From NCBI GenBank assembly GCA_018057825.1, contig JAGPCY010000017.1, positions 62,001 through 126,000 on the forward strand: a stretch of DNA of 64,000 bases, read 5' to 3'. Below, one piece after another: positions 10,519 to 21,534 of this stretch. Source of the DNA: Kofleriaceae bacterium (GTDB taxonomy: Bacteria; Myxococcota_A; Polyangia; Haliangiales; Haliangiaceae). The notes under the pieces were generated by a model that saw nothing but the letters and a program-made list of their open reading frames with translations, had not been told where the DNA came from and did not search any database. The position numbers and the translations under genes were made by a program. Every line of letters starts with the position of its first letter. Within the stretch, counting starts at the first letter, position 1.

Positions 10519-11478
10519 TCAGGTATTCCGCTGCACCGTGATCGCCACCTCACCCAGGGTCGCGACCGCGCGGGTCGCGGTCACCGCCGCGAGGATCTCG
10601 TCGAGGGCCGCGGCCTTGGCCGCCAGGGGCCGCCGCAGATCCGGCTGACGGGCCACCAGCTCGCCGGGGATCCCGTCGAGCTCGGCGTCGCACAGATCGA
10701 TGCCGTGGAGCTCGAGGTTCAGGTGCGGCCGCGACGCCATCGCCGCCAGGAGCCGGGTCCGCAGCCAGCGCGGCGCCACCAGGAGCGAGGTCCCGATCGC
10801 GGGCAGCCGGGTGATCGGCGTCACCGCGATCGGCAGCTCGACCACCGGGGCCTGACCGCGGCGCCACGGCGCGGCCATCGCCGGCCGGTAGGGATCGGTC
10901 GGCGCGAACAAGGCCCGCGGCTCGGTGACCACGGCGCCGCTCGGCCGCCCGACCGCGGCCAGCCCGGCCATCACCGCCAGCTTGGCGGTCCAGTAGGCCG
11001 GGGCCGGAAACACCGACGAGTCGTAGCGATACCCGCGGGCCGCCAGCTCGGCCAGCATCGTCGGCGACAGGTCGTAGCCGGGGGCGCGGAAGCCCGCGAT
11101 CGGCGCGCCGGTGATCGCGCGCAGCCGGGCATCGCAGCCGCCGATCTCGCGCGCGACCGCGGCGCGATCGCGGCGCGCTAGATCGTAGGGGTGGCGATCG
11201 GAGTGGTTGCCGAGCTCATCGCCAGCGGCGACCCGCGCGGCCAGGAGCTCGGTGGCCCGGGCCGCGGCCGCCGCGCCGACCTCGGCCGGATCGAGATCGG
11301 CGCCGACCACGAACCAGGTGGCGCGGACGTCGTGGGCCGCGAACACCTCCGCCAGCCGCGGCAGCGCGCGCTCGAGCACCACCGCGCGCAGCTCGTCGGG
11401 CGCGTGGCCGAGCGCGTGGATGCGGTAGTAGCAGGGCAGCGGATCGAGATCGACCGAGACCGAGACCGTCGGGACCAT
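10519..11478 (-). CDS. Polysaccharide deacetylase (NodB/CE4-like)
   Basis: A 319-aa protein with a CE4 fold. The catalytic Asp motif SVSVDLD is at residues ~6-12, the metal-binding motif NHSDRHPYDLA follows near residue 95, and then GFRAPGYDLS. The C-terminal part has NLELHGIDLCD, which resembles the His-containing motif of this class. It probably deacetylates a glycan or undecaprenyl-linked sugar. ATG 11478 is chosen because it directly precedes the conserved first strand. The first codons include two copies of the GAGACC hexamer. The gene lies 8 nt downstream of the stop of the GT2 gene in the same direction, so the two are probably one transcription unit for envelope glycan or lipid modification. 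The 40-bp gap downstream leads to the lipoprotein gene. Confidence 0.88.
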   Translation of the reverse strand: MVPTVSVSVDLDPLPCYYRIHALGHAPDELRAVVLERALPRLAEVFAAHDVRATWFVVGADLDPAEVGAAAAARATELLAARVAAGDELGNHSDRHPYDLARRDRAAVAREIGGCDARLRAITGAPIAGFRAPGYDLSPTMLAELAARGYRYDSSVFPAPAYWTAKLAVMAGLAAVGRPSGAVVTEPRALFAPTDPYRPAMAAPWRRGQAPVVELPIAVTPITRLPAIGTSLLVAPRWLRTRLLAAMASRPHLNLELHGIDLCDAELDGIPGELVARQPDLRRPLAAKAAALDEILAAVTATRAVATLGEVAITVQRNT

Positions 11479-11486
11479 GGGGACCG

Positions 11487-12230
11487 CTACGGCTCCTGGC
11501 CGAAGCGGATCACCCGGGTCAGCTTGACCAGGCCCTTCATCACCCCCGGCACCCGCTTCACCAGGTTGATCGCCGGCGGCCGCTTCTCCTCGAGGCGGAT
11601 CGGGATCTCGATGATCGAGATGTCGGCGCGGCCGGCGCGGATCACCAGCTCGGAGGAGAACAGGTCCTTGTCGATCACGCACTCTTCGACGATCGGCAGG
11701 AGCGCCGCGCGGCGAAAGGCCTTGAGGCCGTGGGTGTCGGTGCCGTGGAAGTCGAGGGCGACCCGCAGCATGCCGTTGATGACCCGGGTCGCGACCCGGC
11801 GCAGCACCGGCCGGCGATCCTTGGCCCCGCGCATCGCCTTCGAACCGACCACCAGGTCGCAGCCGCGGGCCCGCAAGAGCGCCAGCGCCCGCCGGTAGAA
11901 GTCGGTGTCGCACAGATCGATCTCGTCGCAGATCACCAGCTCGCCGCGGGCCTGTTCGATGCCGCGACGCAGCGCCTTGCCGTAGTTGGGCTCGCCCAGC
12001 GAGAACGTCCGGACGTCGGACAGCTCGGCCGCCAGCCCGGTGGCCAGATCGACGGTGCGGTCGCGCGAGCCGTTCTCGGCCAGGATGATCTCGAAGACGA
12101 GGTCGGGGGCACCGAGATCAGCGCGCACGGCCGCCAGGCCCTTGCGCAGCTCGGTCACGGCCTCGCGCAGGATGCCTTCTTCGTTATAGATCGGGATGAC
12201 GATCGAGACGTCGGGGGCCCGGTCGGCCAT
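11487..12230 (-). CDS. Family 2 glycosyltransferase (dolichol/undecaprenyl-phosphate mannosyltransferase-like)
   Basis: A 247-aa GT-A enzyme without obvious transmembrane helices. It opens with [14 protein letters not shown] and has [11 protein letters not shown] (nucleotide-sugar binding), a CDEIDLCD acidic segment in place of a plain DxD, and [14 protein letters not shown], typical of polyprenyl-phosphate sugar transferases. It likely transfers a sugar to a polyprenyl phosphate, feeding the ArnT/PMT-like membrane transferase about 2 kb away (inferred). A TACACA hexamer ends 9 nt before the ATG. First gene of a likely two-gene operon with the deacetylase. The acceptor cannot be read from the sequence. 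Confidence 0.86.
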   Translation of the reverse strand: MADRAPDVSIVIPIYNEEGILREAVTELRKGLAAVRADLGAPDLVFEIILAENGSRDRTVDLATGLAAELSDVRTFSLGEPNYGKALRRGIEQARGELVICDEIDLCDTDFYRRALALLRARGCDLVVGSKAMRGAKDRRPVLRRVATRVINGMLRVALDFHGTDTHGLKAFRRAALLPIVEECVIDKDLFSSELVIRAGRADISIIEIPIRLEEKRPPAINLVKRVPGVMKGLVKLTRVIRFGQEP

Positions 12231-12266
12231 GGGACCGGCTGTGTAGCACGTCGCCGCGCGAGCGGG

Positions 12267-13381
12267 CTAGCGCCGCTCGCTGGCCGCCAGCACCCCGGCC
12301 GCGGCGAGCCCGGCCGCCGCCGCCACCAGGTAGATCGCCGGGTAGCCGACCGCCCGCGCCAGGGCCCCCAGGCCAAACGACGCCACCACCAGGCCCAGCC
12401 CGAAGGCGAAGGTCGAGGCCGCGATCGCCGCGCCGCGATGACCGCCGGCCCGCTCGACGACCAGGGCCTGGAGCGCCGGGTAGTAGACGCCATGGCACAG
12501 GCCGTAGAGCACGCCGATCGCGACCAGGTGCCACCCGGCGCCGAGCCGGCTCATCGCCAGGAGCGCGACCGCGTGGCCGAGGAGCGCCGGCACCACGACC
12601 GCGGCCCGCCCGACGCGATCGGACAGCCCGCCCAGCGCCAGCCGCGCGGTGACCGCGGCGGCGACGTAGGCGGTGAAGAAGCCGGTGACCACCGGCGCGC
12701 CGGCCCGCGGGCCGTAGTCGGCGAGGAACGACCAGATCGCGCCGAACCCGACGCCGGCGAGGGTGGTGGTGATCAGGGCCGGCCACGGCCGCGCCGCCGC
12801 CGGGCTCGGACCGACCGCGTGGTCGCCGATCGGCGGCAGGGTCAGGGCCAAGGCCGCGGCCGCCACGCCGCTGACGATCCCGGCCTGCCACACCCAGGCC
12901 CAGCCGCCGACGTCGTGGAGGAGCTGGGCCAGGGCCGGGCCGAGGGCCATCGCCACCAGGGTCAACACGCCGGCCACGCCGAGGGCCTGACCCAACCGCT
13001 CGGCGGGCGCGGTCTCGGCGACGTAGGCGGTCGCGCCGATCATGATCGCGGCCATGCCGGCGCCGTGGATCGCGCGGGCGGCGGTGAAGCTGGCCATCGA
13101 GTCGGCGGCGGCGAACACCGCGGCCCCGGCGGCGGCCAGGGCGCAGCCCGCCGCGATCACCCGCGGGTAACCGAAGCGGCGACACAGCCCGGCGATCGCG
13201 GTCGCGGCGAACAGCGACGCCAGGTTGAAGCCGCCCATGACCACGCCGATGTCGCGCTTGTCGTAGCCGGCCTCGCCGAGGAAGCGCGGCGCGATCACGA
13301 ACAGGTTGGCGACCCCGGCGCCGAGGAGGAGCGTGACCGTGACCCGGACCAGCGTCGGGGTCCACAGGCTCGGGCCGCGGC

Positions 13382-13385
<4 letters not shown>
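12267..13385 (-). CDS. MFS transporter
   Basis: A 372-aa major facilitator protein with about 11-12 hydrophobic segments. The cytoplasmic loop GGLSDRVGR matches the MFS loop 8-9 signature, and the first-half equivalent ([10 protein letters not shown]) is also present. The start is GTG 13385, which overlaps the stop of the upstream metallo-hydrolase in a GTGA arrangement, so the two are translationally coupled. Substrate unknown. Coupling to an UlaG/NAPE-PLD-type hydrolase suggests uptake or export of a compound that the hydrolase processes, but this is only inference. The gene ends 36 nt before the start of the GT2 gene. Confidence 0.87.
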
Positions 13386-14317
<932 letters not shown>

Positions 14318-14364
14318 GAGACCGGCCTTGCGCGCTCGGCGGTTCTTCCCTACCGTCGGCGCGC

Positions 14365-16761
14365 GTGCGCCTACCTCCGATCGTCACCCGCCCGCTGGTG
14401 GTCGCGGCCGCGCTGCTCGCGTTCGCCGCGCTGGTGCTCCTGCCCGGCCTCGGCGGCCCCGGCCTGTGGGAGCCGCAAGAGATGGCCATCGCCGACGAGG
14501 CTGCGGCCCGGGCCGACGGCAAGTACGCCGCGCCGGCGGCGCCGTGCGAGAGCGCGACCTCGGGCGATCGCGGCGACGAGCCGACCCCCGATCCCCGCGG
14601 CGCGCGGACCCTGACCCCGCGGCTGGCGGCCTTCGGCCTGTCGGTGGTGGCGTCGTCGGATGCCGGCCTGCGGGTGCCGATGGCGCTCCTCGGCCTGCTC
14701 GGCGTGCTGGCGGTCTTCGGCGTCGGCTGGCGCCTGGGCTCGACGCGCGCCGGGGCCATCGCCGGCCTGGTCCTCACCAGCTTCCCGCTGTGGAGCCTGC
14801 AGGCCCGCCAGCTCGGCGGCGAGCTACCCGGCGCGGTCGGCGGCACGCTCCTCATCTACGGGCTGGTGGCCCTGGCGACGCCGCGGCGCACGAGCCCGGG
14901 GGGTGCGGTCCCGCGCTGGCAGTTCGCCCTCGACGTCGTCGGCGCGCTGGCCGCCCTGGCGCTCGGCGCCCACCTGGCCTTCGACGGCAGCGGCGCGCTG
15001 GTCGGCCTGTTGCCGCCGCTGGTCGCGGTCGCGATCGCCGGCGGCTTCGCCCTGCCCGAGCTCGGCGTCGGCCTGCGGGCCGGCTGGCGCGCCCTCGATC
15101 GCCGTCGGGTCGAGCCGCCGCTGCCGGCGATCGATCCGTGGCGCACCGCCGCCGTGGGCCTGGCGGCGATCGGCACGATCGCGGTCGCGGTGTGGATCGC
15201 GGTCCAGGTCTTCGAGCTGGGCCCGCTGACCAAGGAGACCCGGCAGCTCGCCGGCAAGAGCATCCTCACGCCCGGCTGCTGGTCGACCGCCCTCGGCGGC
15301 ACCTGGCACAAGGCCGACCATCTGGGCTCGCTATATAACGGTCTCTTCCAGCAGGCCGGCTTCGGCATGTTCCCGGCCTCGATCCTGGTGGTGATCGCGC
15401 TGGGCGCGCTGGTCAGCGGGGTCCTCGGCGAGCGGGCCCGGTTCGCCGGCGCCCTGGTGTTCGCGTGGGCGGCCGCGACGTGGATCGCGGCGGCGGTGTT
15501 CGCCCGCAAGGTCGGCCCGGTGGTGTGGACCGGCTTCCCGGCCGGCGCGGTCGCGATCGGCTTGTTCATCGACGCGCTCTACCAGCGGCGCGCCGAGGCC
15601 GACGTCGATCCCACGGTGTACCGGCGCGCGGCGTGGAGCCTGGTCGGCCTGGCGGTCGTGCTCGGCGCGGTGGTGCTGGGCAAGGACCTGCAGGCCTTCC
15701 CCGAGCGCCTGACCTCGCTGGTCTACGGATCGGTCGACGCGGTGAAGTACCCGGCGCAGGCTCGGCTCCTGGGCGCGCCGGTCAAGAGCTGGGCCCTGGT
15801 CCTGGGGGCCCTGGCCGCCCTGGCCTTCGCCCTCGAGCTGTGGCTGTGGCGGCCGCGCCGCACCGACGGCGCGGCGCCCGACCTGGTCGAGCGCGCCCAG
15901 CTCGCGCCGCTGGCGCGCTACGCCGGCATCGCCGCGCTGGTCTTGCTCGCGGCGCTGGCGCTCTTCTGGACCCACGGCTGGCACCGCGCGCTGTCGCGCA
16001 ACCTGTCCTCCAAGCACATCTTCTCGGTCTACCGCGAGCTGCGCCGCCCCGGCGACACCCTCGGCATCATGGGGCAGATGGGCAACGCGCCGCGCTACTA
16101 CGCCGGCGGCCCCTACGAGACCCTCGAGGGTCGCGAGGCGCTGCTCAGCTTCCTGCGCCGCCCGAGCCGGGTGTTCGCAATGGCGCCGGCCTCGGAGCTG
16201 TGCGCGATCCACAAGGCCAAGGCGACCGGCCTGGCGTTCTACGTCCTCGACGACTCCAACCCGCGGACGCTGCTCCTGTCGAACCAGGTCACCGGCGGCC
16301 GCGACCACAACCCGATCGCGACCTCGATCCTGCGCGAGCCGCCGGCCGACCTCGGCACGCCGGTGTCGGCGACCTACGACAACGCGATCGAGCTGATCGG
16401 CGTGAAGATGCCGACCCGGGTCGGGCGCGGCGACGACTTCACGATGACGCTGTACTACAAGGTGCTGCGGCCGATCGGCGGCAACTGGAAGGTGTTCGTC
16501 CACTTCGACGGCGCCCAGCGCTTCAACGGCGATCACCAGCCGATCCGCGAGCGCTGCCCGACCTCGGACTGGCAGGCCGGCGACTACATCGTCGACACGT
16601 TCAAGGTCAGCGCCGGCAACGTCAGCTTCGCCCGCGGCTCGTACACGGTCTACACCGGGTTCTTCACCGGCTCGAACCCCAACTGGCGCAACATGCCCGT
16701 GACGGCCGGCACCAAGGACGGCAACAACCGGATCGCGATCGGTCGGTTGATCCTCGACTGA
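14365..16761 (+). CDS. ArnT/PMT-like membrane glycosyltransferase (GT39/GT83-type)
   Basis: A 798-aa polytopic membrane protein. The first periplasmic loop has [19 protein letters not shown], the position of the catalytic Asp/Glu in the PMT/ArnT superfamily, where D-E replaces the usual DE. A second acidic cluster follows ([12 protein letters not shown]). There are about 11-13 hydrophobic segments between residues 10 and 560, and a soluble C-terminal domain of about 250 residues. The family transfers sugars from polyprenyl-phosphate donors to lipid or protein acceptors outside the membrane. Start GTG 14365 is preceded by TACCGT and an 8-nt gap. It lies close to a polyprenyl-phosphate GT2 and a deacetylase, which would fit a lipid A or glycolipid decoration pathway (inferred). 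Confidence 0.8.
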   Translation: MRLPPIVTRPLVVAAALLAFAALVLLPGLGGPGLWEPQEMAIADEAAARADGKYAAPAAPCESATSGDRGDEPTPDPRGARTLTPRLAAFGLSVVASSDAGLRVPMALLGLLGVLAVFGVGWRLGSTRAGAIAGLVLTSFPLWSLQARQLGGELPGAVGGTLLIYGLVALATPRRTSPGGAVPRWQFALDVVGALAALALGAHLAFDGSGALVGLLPPLVAVAIAGGFALPELGVGLRAGWRALDRRRVEPPLPAIDPWRTAAVGLAAIGTIAVAVWIAVQVFELGPLTKETRQLAGKSILTPGCWSTALGGTWHKADHLGSLYNGLFQQAGFGMFPASILVVIALGALVSGVLGERARFAGALVFAWAAATWIAAAVFARKVGPVVWTGFPAGAVAIGLFIDALYQRRAEADVDPTVYRRAAWSLVGLAVVLGAVVLGKDLQAFPERLTSLVYGSVDAVKYPAQARLLGAPVKSWALVLGALAALAFALELWLWRPRRTDGAAPDLVERAQLAPLARYAGIAALVLLAALALFWTHGWHRALSRNLSSKHIFSVYRELRRPGDTLGIMGQMGNAPRYYAGGPYETLEGREALLSFLRRPSRVFAMAPASELCAIHKAKATGLAFYVLDDSNPRTLLLSNQVTGGRDHNPIATSILREPPADLGTPVSATYDNAIELIGVKMPTRVGRGDDFTMTLYYKVLRPIGGNWKVFVHFDGAQRFNGDHQPIRERCPTSDWQAGDYIVDTFKVSAGNVSFARGSYTVYTGFFTGSNPNWRNMPVTAGTKDGNNRIAIGRLILD

Positions 16762-16818
16762 GTGATCCGCGACCGATCCTCGATTGACCCGCGGCCCGGC
16801 CGTGGGTATGACGCCGCC

Positions 16819-17184
16819 ATGACCCGCCTGCCGGCCGTGCCGCGCGCGCTCGTCGATCGGCGGGCCGCGCCGCGGATCAAGGTGCTGATCGACGTCGAGG
16901 TCGATCCGACCTGCGAGGGCACCTACGTCTGGGCCCGCGGCACCGCGATCAACGCCGGTGGCCTGTTCGTGCAGACCGCGCGCCCGGAGTCGGTCGGCAC
17001 CGCGCTGCGGCTGCGGCTCACCGACGAGGATGGCGCGCTGGAGTTCGAGGGCGTCGTCGCCTGGTCCAACCCGCCCGGGCCAACCGTCCACGACCCCGGC
17101 ATGGGCGTGCGCTTCGTCCGCCCCAAGGCCAGCGATCGCCGACGCCTGCTGGCGCTGGTCGGCCGGGTCGCCTACCTCGGGTAG
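16819..17184 (+). CDS. PilZ-domain protein (TIGR02266-like, Myxococcus paralogous type)
   Basis: A 121-aa stand-alone PilZ domain. RRAAPR near the N-terminus supplies the RxxxR c-di-GMP motif. The second motif, normally D/N-x-S-x-x-G, appears as INAGGLFV, with Ala for Ser as is frequent in the Myxococcus paralogous PilZ subset. MGVRFVRP is the usual final strand. c-di-GMP binding is therefore possible but not certain. The ATG at 16819 is preferred over an upstream in-frame GTG at 16762 because TATGAC ends 6 nt before it and the domain begins immediately. It is followed directly by hexamer array 2. Confidence 0.85.
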   Translation: MTRLPAVPRALVDRRAAPRIKVLIDVEVDPTCEGTYVWARGTAINAGGLFVQTARPESVGTALRLRLTDEDGALEFEGVVAWSNPPGPTVHDPGMGVRFVRPKASDRRRLLALVGRVAYLG

Positions 17185-17189
17185 CCGAG

Positions 17190-17382
17190 CCCTCGGGTTC
17201 GGCCTCGGACTCGGACTCGGTCTCGGTCTCGGCCTCGGTCTCGGTCTCGGCCTCGGTCTCGGACTCGGTCTCGGCCTCGGACTCGGTCTCGGTCTCGGCC
17301 TCGGTCTCGGCCTCGGTCTCCGCCTCGGTCTCGGCCTCGGACTCGGTCTCGGCCTCGGTCTCCGCCTCGGCCTCGGTCTCCT
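17190..17382. repeat. Hexamer array 2 (GGNCTC on + strand)
   Basis: About 190 bp of GGTCTC, GGCCTC, GGACTC and occasional CGCCTC units starting a few bases after the PilZ gene stop. It lies between two co-directional genes, so the polarity can be compared with transcription: the GGNCTC strand is the sense strand of the gene it follows. The remaining ~75 bp to the stress-protein gene are non-repetitive and contain TACCAT 9 nt before that gene's ATG. Confidence 0.97.
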
Positions 17383-17459
17383 GCGCGGCGCCCGCGTGGC
17401 GCCGAACCGCAGCCCACGGGTTTGGCCCCCACGCCGCAGACGGGTACCATCCCCAAGCC

Positions 17460-18746
17460 ATGCCCATCGTCTGCGGCACTGATCTCTCGGACAACGCCAA
17501 CCAGGCCGTGAGCGCCGCCTTCGCGCTGGCCCGGGCCCGCGGCGATCGCGAGCTGGTCATCACCCACATCCTCGATCCCGACGCCGCCGATCCCGAGGCC
17601 GCGGCGACCGCCGCACGCGATCACCTGACGACCGCGATCGCCGCGGCGTCGACCGGCCGGATCCCGGCGGCGCGCCTCGAGCTGATCGCCGGCCCGGCGG
17701 TCGAGTCCCTGGTGGCGGCCACCGAGACCGAGGGCGGCGATCTCCTCGTGGTGGCATCGCGCGGCGAGAGCGCGGGCAAGACGCTCCTGTCCCTGGGCGG
17801 CATCGCCGGTGGCGTCGCGTCGTCGGCCGAGGTGCCGGTGCTGGTGGTCCGCGACGCCGCGCCGTTCGCGGCCTGGGCCGACAAGACCCGGCCGCTGCGC
17901 GTGATGATCGGCCTCGACGAGTCGGCGAGCTGCGATCCGGCGATCGCGCTCATCCACCAGCTCCGCGCGATCGGCCCGGTCGACGTGATCGCCGGCCACG
18001 TCTACTACCCCGACGAGGTCGCCCGCCGCTACGGCACCAAGCCGGCGTCGATGGTCGACGCCGACCCGGTCCTCGAGGGCTTCCTGCGCCGCGACCTCGA
18101 GAAGCGCCTGGGCGAGCTGCCCGGCCAGGGCGCGGTCGAGCTGCGGTTCCGCACCGGCCTCGGTCGCATCGGCGATCACCTGCTCGAGATCGCCGACGCC
18201 GCCGCGGTCGACGTGCTGGTGGTCGGCACCCGGCAGAAGGGTGGCCTGGGCCGCCTGTCGTCGGTGTCGTCGGTGCTCCTGCACGACGCCAAGATGTCGA
18301 TCTGGTGCGTGCCGACCAACAGCGTCGCGACGATGGCGTCGATCCCGCGCTTCAAGACCGCCGTGGTCGCGACCGATCTGTCGGACTTCGGCAACCACGC
18401 CGTGCCCTACGCCTTCACCCTGGTCGGCGCGCGCGGCGGCGAGGTCCACCTGGTCCACGTCCTCGACGAGGATCGCGAGGGCGCCGACCGCGCCACCCTC
18501 GAGCGCCGCCTCCTGGCCCTGGCGCCGAGCGCGCTCGCCACCGTCAGCGTCCGCGCCCACGTCCTCGCCGGTGACGACGCCGCCCAGGCCATCGCCGAGG
18601 CCGCCGAGCGCATCGGCGCCGACGTCGTGGTGATCGCCTCGCGGGCCCGCGGCGGCCTGACCCGCGTGCTCCTGGGCTCGGTCGCCGACAAGCTGCTCCG
18701 CACCTGCCGCCGCCCGGTCCTGGTGCTGCGACCACCGACGGAGTAG
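17460..18746 (+). CDS. Triple-domain universal stress protein
   Basis: 428 aa with three consecutive UspA-like domains (about 1-137, 147-287 and 299-425) instead of the usual one or two. Each begins with a short strand plus the phosphate-loop type D-S pattern ([28 protein letters not shown]). Only the third has a full ATP-binding motif, G-2x-G-9x-G(S), in [19 protein letters not shown]. Domain 2 has the variant [15 protein letters not shown], and domain 1 [14 protein letters not shown]. Usp proteins bind ATP/AMP and promote survival in stress; the target here is unknown. TACCAT ends 9 nt before the ATG. The gene is followed by three strong hairpins. Confidence 0.88.
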   Translation: MPIVCGTDLSDNANQAVSAAFALARARGDRELVITHILDPDAADPEAAATAARDHLTTAIAAASTGRIPAARLELIAGPAVESLVAATETEGGDLLVVASRGESAGKTLLSLGGIAGGVASSAEVPVLVVRDAAPFAAWADKTRPLRVMIGLDESASCDPAIALIHQLRAIGPVDVIAGHVYYPDEVARRYGTKPASMVDADPVLEGFLRRDLEKRLGELPGQGAVELRFRTGLGRIGDHLLEIADAAAVDVLVVGTRQKGGLGRLSSVSSVLLHDAKMSIWCVPTNSVATMASIPRFKTAVVATDLSDFGNHAVPYAFTLVGARGGEVHLVHVLDEDREGADRATLERRLLALAPSALATVSVRAHVLAGDDAAQAIAEAAERIGADVVVIASRARGGLTRVLLGSVADKLLRTCRRPVLVLRPPTE

Positions 18747-18753
18747 TGCTCCA

Positions 18754-18832
18754 GGGGGCTCGTCACCGAGCCCCCCTCGGCGAGGCCCGGTCCTCGCCGA
18801 GCCTTCCCCCGGGACGCGCCCCGCTGGGGCGC
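18754..18832. terminator. Three consecutive hairpins after the stress-protein gene
   Basis: Hairpin 1 (18754-18775) pairs GGGGGCTCG with CGAGCCCCC across TCAC. Hairpin 2 (18777-18800) pairs TCGGCGAGG with CCTCGCCGA. Hairpin 3 (18816-18832) pairs GCGCCCC with GGGGCGC across GCT. All stems are perfect. There is no U-tract on either strand, so a bidirectional, structure-based terminator between the convergent usp and rtcA genes is the most likely role. On the minus strand the first loop reads GTGA, a GNRA tetraloop. Confidence 0.6.
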
Positions 18833-18973
18833 CGAGACCGAGGCGGAGACCGAGACCGAGACCGAGGCGGAGACCGAGACCGAGGCGGAGACCGAGACCG
18901 AGGCCGAGACCGAGGCGGAGACCGAGGCCGAGGCCGAGGCCGAGACCGAGGCGGAGACCGAGGCGGAGACGGC
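18833..18973. repeat. Hexamer array 3 (GAGNCC/GGNCTC)
   Basis: About 140 bp of GAGACC, GAGGCG and GAGGCC units between the hairpins and the rtcA stop codon. It lies about 2 nt from the rtcA stop but nearly 90 nt from the usp stop. The array is therefore associated with the 3' end of rtcA, in whose sense strand it reads GGNCTC. Confidence 0.97.
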
Positions 18974-18975
18974 GG

Positions 18976-19998
18976 TCAGCGGCGCGCGGGGACGACGAGC
19001 TCGACGGTGTCGGCGGTGCGCGGGTGGATCGCGATGTCGACGCCGAGGAGCTGGTGGAGGAGCGCGATCTGGGTCCGGGTGTGGAGCGACGGCAGGACGG
19101 TGACGAAGCGGCCGCCGCCGCCCAGGGCCATGGGCACGAGGAGCTGATCGGCCAGGTGTTCGCCGACCGGGGCGTCGGTGGCCAGGTGCGCGGCGGCCTC
19201 GGCGGCGGCGGCGGCGGCGACGGCCTCGGCGGATACGCCGCGGGCGCCGTGGGCGGTGAAGACCTCGGTGACGTGCTCGGCGGCGACGGTGATGGCCACC
19301 GTGTTGCCCGGTCCGGGCGACGCCACCTCGACGATCTGCCCGACGTCCTCGGGCCAGCCCAGGTGCGCGGCCGCGGTCGCCAGCTCGCGCGCGCCGATCG
19401 CCGTCGGCAGGCGCGCGACGATGGCCTCGATCGCGCGGCCGGTGATCGCGCCGCGGGCCGGTAGCTCGAGGGCGCCCAGGCGACCGCCGGCCGGCACCTC
19501 GAGCACGAGCGCGCCGCCGCCGGCGGGATAGAAGCCGGCGCGGTCGAGGCGCGCGTGGACCGGCGCGCCCATCCGCGCCAGGAGCGGGGCCAGCGCGCGG
19601 ACGAAGAACGGGAACGACGGCGCGCTCGGGTTGTGCGTGCCGCCGATCAGGGTCAAGCGCCACCCGCGACCGTCGGCCAGGAGCGCCGGCACGATCGCCT
19701 GGGCCACGAGCAAGGTCGAGCCGGCGCTGCCGACGTCGAAGCGGTAGTCACCCGGCACCAGGCGACCGGGCGCGAAGGTGAGCTCGGTCGCGCCCAGGCG
19801 CGCGCCGTCGACGGTGGCGCCCGACAGCGCCGCCGCGGCCTGGACGCAGGTCAGGTGTTGCCGCAGGAGGCCGGGCTTGGCCCGCCGGGCGCGGATGTGG
19901 CGGATGGTGAAGCCCTGGCCGGTGGCGAGCGCCAGCGCCAGCGCCGCGCGGATGATCTGGCCGCCGCCTTCGCCGTGAGAGCCGTCGATCGTGAACAT
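18976..19998 (-). CDS. rtcA: RNA 3'-terminal phosphate cyclase
   Basis: A 340-aa enzyme of the usual RtcA length. It converts RNA 3'-phosphate ends to 2',3'-cyclic phosphates via an adenylated histidine. It opens with IDGSHGEGGGQIIR, the hallmark RtcA motif, followed by RARRAKPGLLRQHL, GSAGSTLLVAQ, GGTHNPSAPSFPFF and DRAGFYPAGGG. The catalytic His should be that of LPSLHTRTQ near the C-terminus. ATG 19998 is preferred to an in-frame upstream start because it directly precedes the family's N-terminal strand. It is the second gene of rtcBA, 109 nt after rtcB, but a strong terminator lies in that gap, so its expression is probably lower or separately controlled. The stop abuts hexamer array 3. 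Confidence 0.96.
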   Translation of the reverse strand: MFTIDGSHGEGGGQIIRAALALALATGQGFTIRHIRARRAKPGLLRQHLTCVQAAAALSGATVDGARLGATELTFAPGRLVPGDYRFDVGSAGSTLLVAQAIVPALLADGRGWRLTLIGGTHNPSAPSFPFFVRALAPLLARMGAPVHARLDRAGFYPAGGGALVLEVPAGGRLGALELPARGAITGRAIEAIVARLPTAIGARELATAAAHLGWPEDVGQIVEVASPGPGNTVAITVAAEHVTEVFTAHGARGVSAEAVAAAAAAEAAAHLATDAPVGEHLADQLLVPMALGGGGRFVTVLPSLHTRTQIALLHQLLGVDIAIHPRTADTVELVVPARR

Positions 19999-20049
19999 GG
20001 AGGTCTCCGCGAGGATCGCGCGCCGCCAGACCGGCGGGAGACGCGCAGG

Positions 20050-20086
20050 GAAGAAAAGCACCGACCCGCGGTCACCCGCGGGTCGG
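20050..20086 (-). terminator. Intrinsic terminator/attenuator between rtcB and rtcA
   Basis: Transcribed leftward, a perfect 11-bp stem (CCGACCCGCGG / CCGCGGGTCGG, 20061-20086) with a GTGA (GNRA) tetraloop is followed at once by TGCTTTTCTTC. This is a textbook rho-independent terminator. It ends about 50 nt before the rtcA start, inside what would otherwise be a simple rtcBA operon. Confidence 0.75.
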
Positions 20087-20107
20087 GACGAGGAGCGGCG
20101 CGATCGC

Positions 20108-21385
<1,278 letters not shown>

Positions 21386-21418
21386 GACAGCGCTCCAGTG
21401 AGGGACGGTCGGCGATAG

Positions 21419-21434
21419 AGCATCCGGCGTGCCA
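21419..21434 (-). promoter_or_regulatory. Sigma54 (-24/-12) promoter of rtcB
   Basis: On the minus strand, TGGCACG - CCGG - ATGCT matches the TGGCACG-N4-TTGCW consensus at all positions except the first base of the -12 element; the key GG and GC pairs are intact. It predicts a start site near 21408, 23 nt before the rtcB ATG. It agrees with control by the adjacent sigma54 activator RtcR. Confidence 0.85.
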
Positions 21435-21496
21435 GGCCGCCCGGCCCCGAGCGACGGCGTAACGGTGCGGAAGCCCACGACCGTCCGGCGACCGTC

Positions 21497-21512
21497 TTAT
21501 CTCACGCGATAA
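21497..21512. promoter_or_regulatory. Inverted repeat in the rtcB-rtcR intergenic region
   Basis: TTATC-N6-GATAA, an AT-rich palindrome in a very GC-rich spacer, 63 bp upstream of the rtcB -24 element. It is a candidate RtcR binding site. It overlaps the probable -35 position (17-nt spacing) of the TACGCT hexamer at 21520-21525, which serves rtcR, so RtcR binding here could also autoregulate rtcR. Confidence 0.4.
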
Positions 21513-21534
21513 AGTCCGATACGCTCATCTCGCC

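Noticed and set aside
7624-11181. 1185-aa + strand open frame opposite the lipoprotein and deacetylase genes
   Set aside because: Reads as Arg/Gly/Asp/His-rich low complexity; the minus-strand genes have clear motifs.
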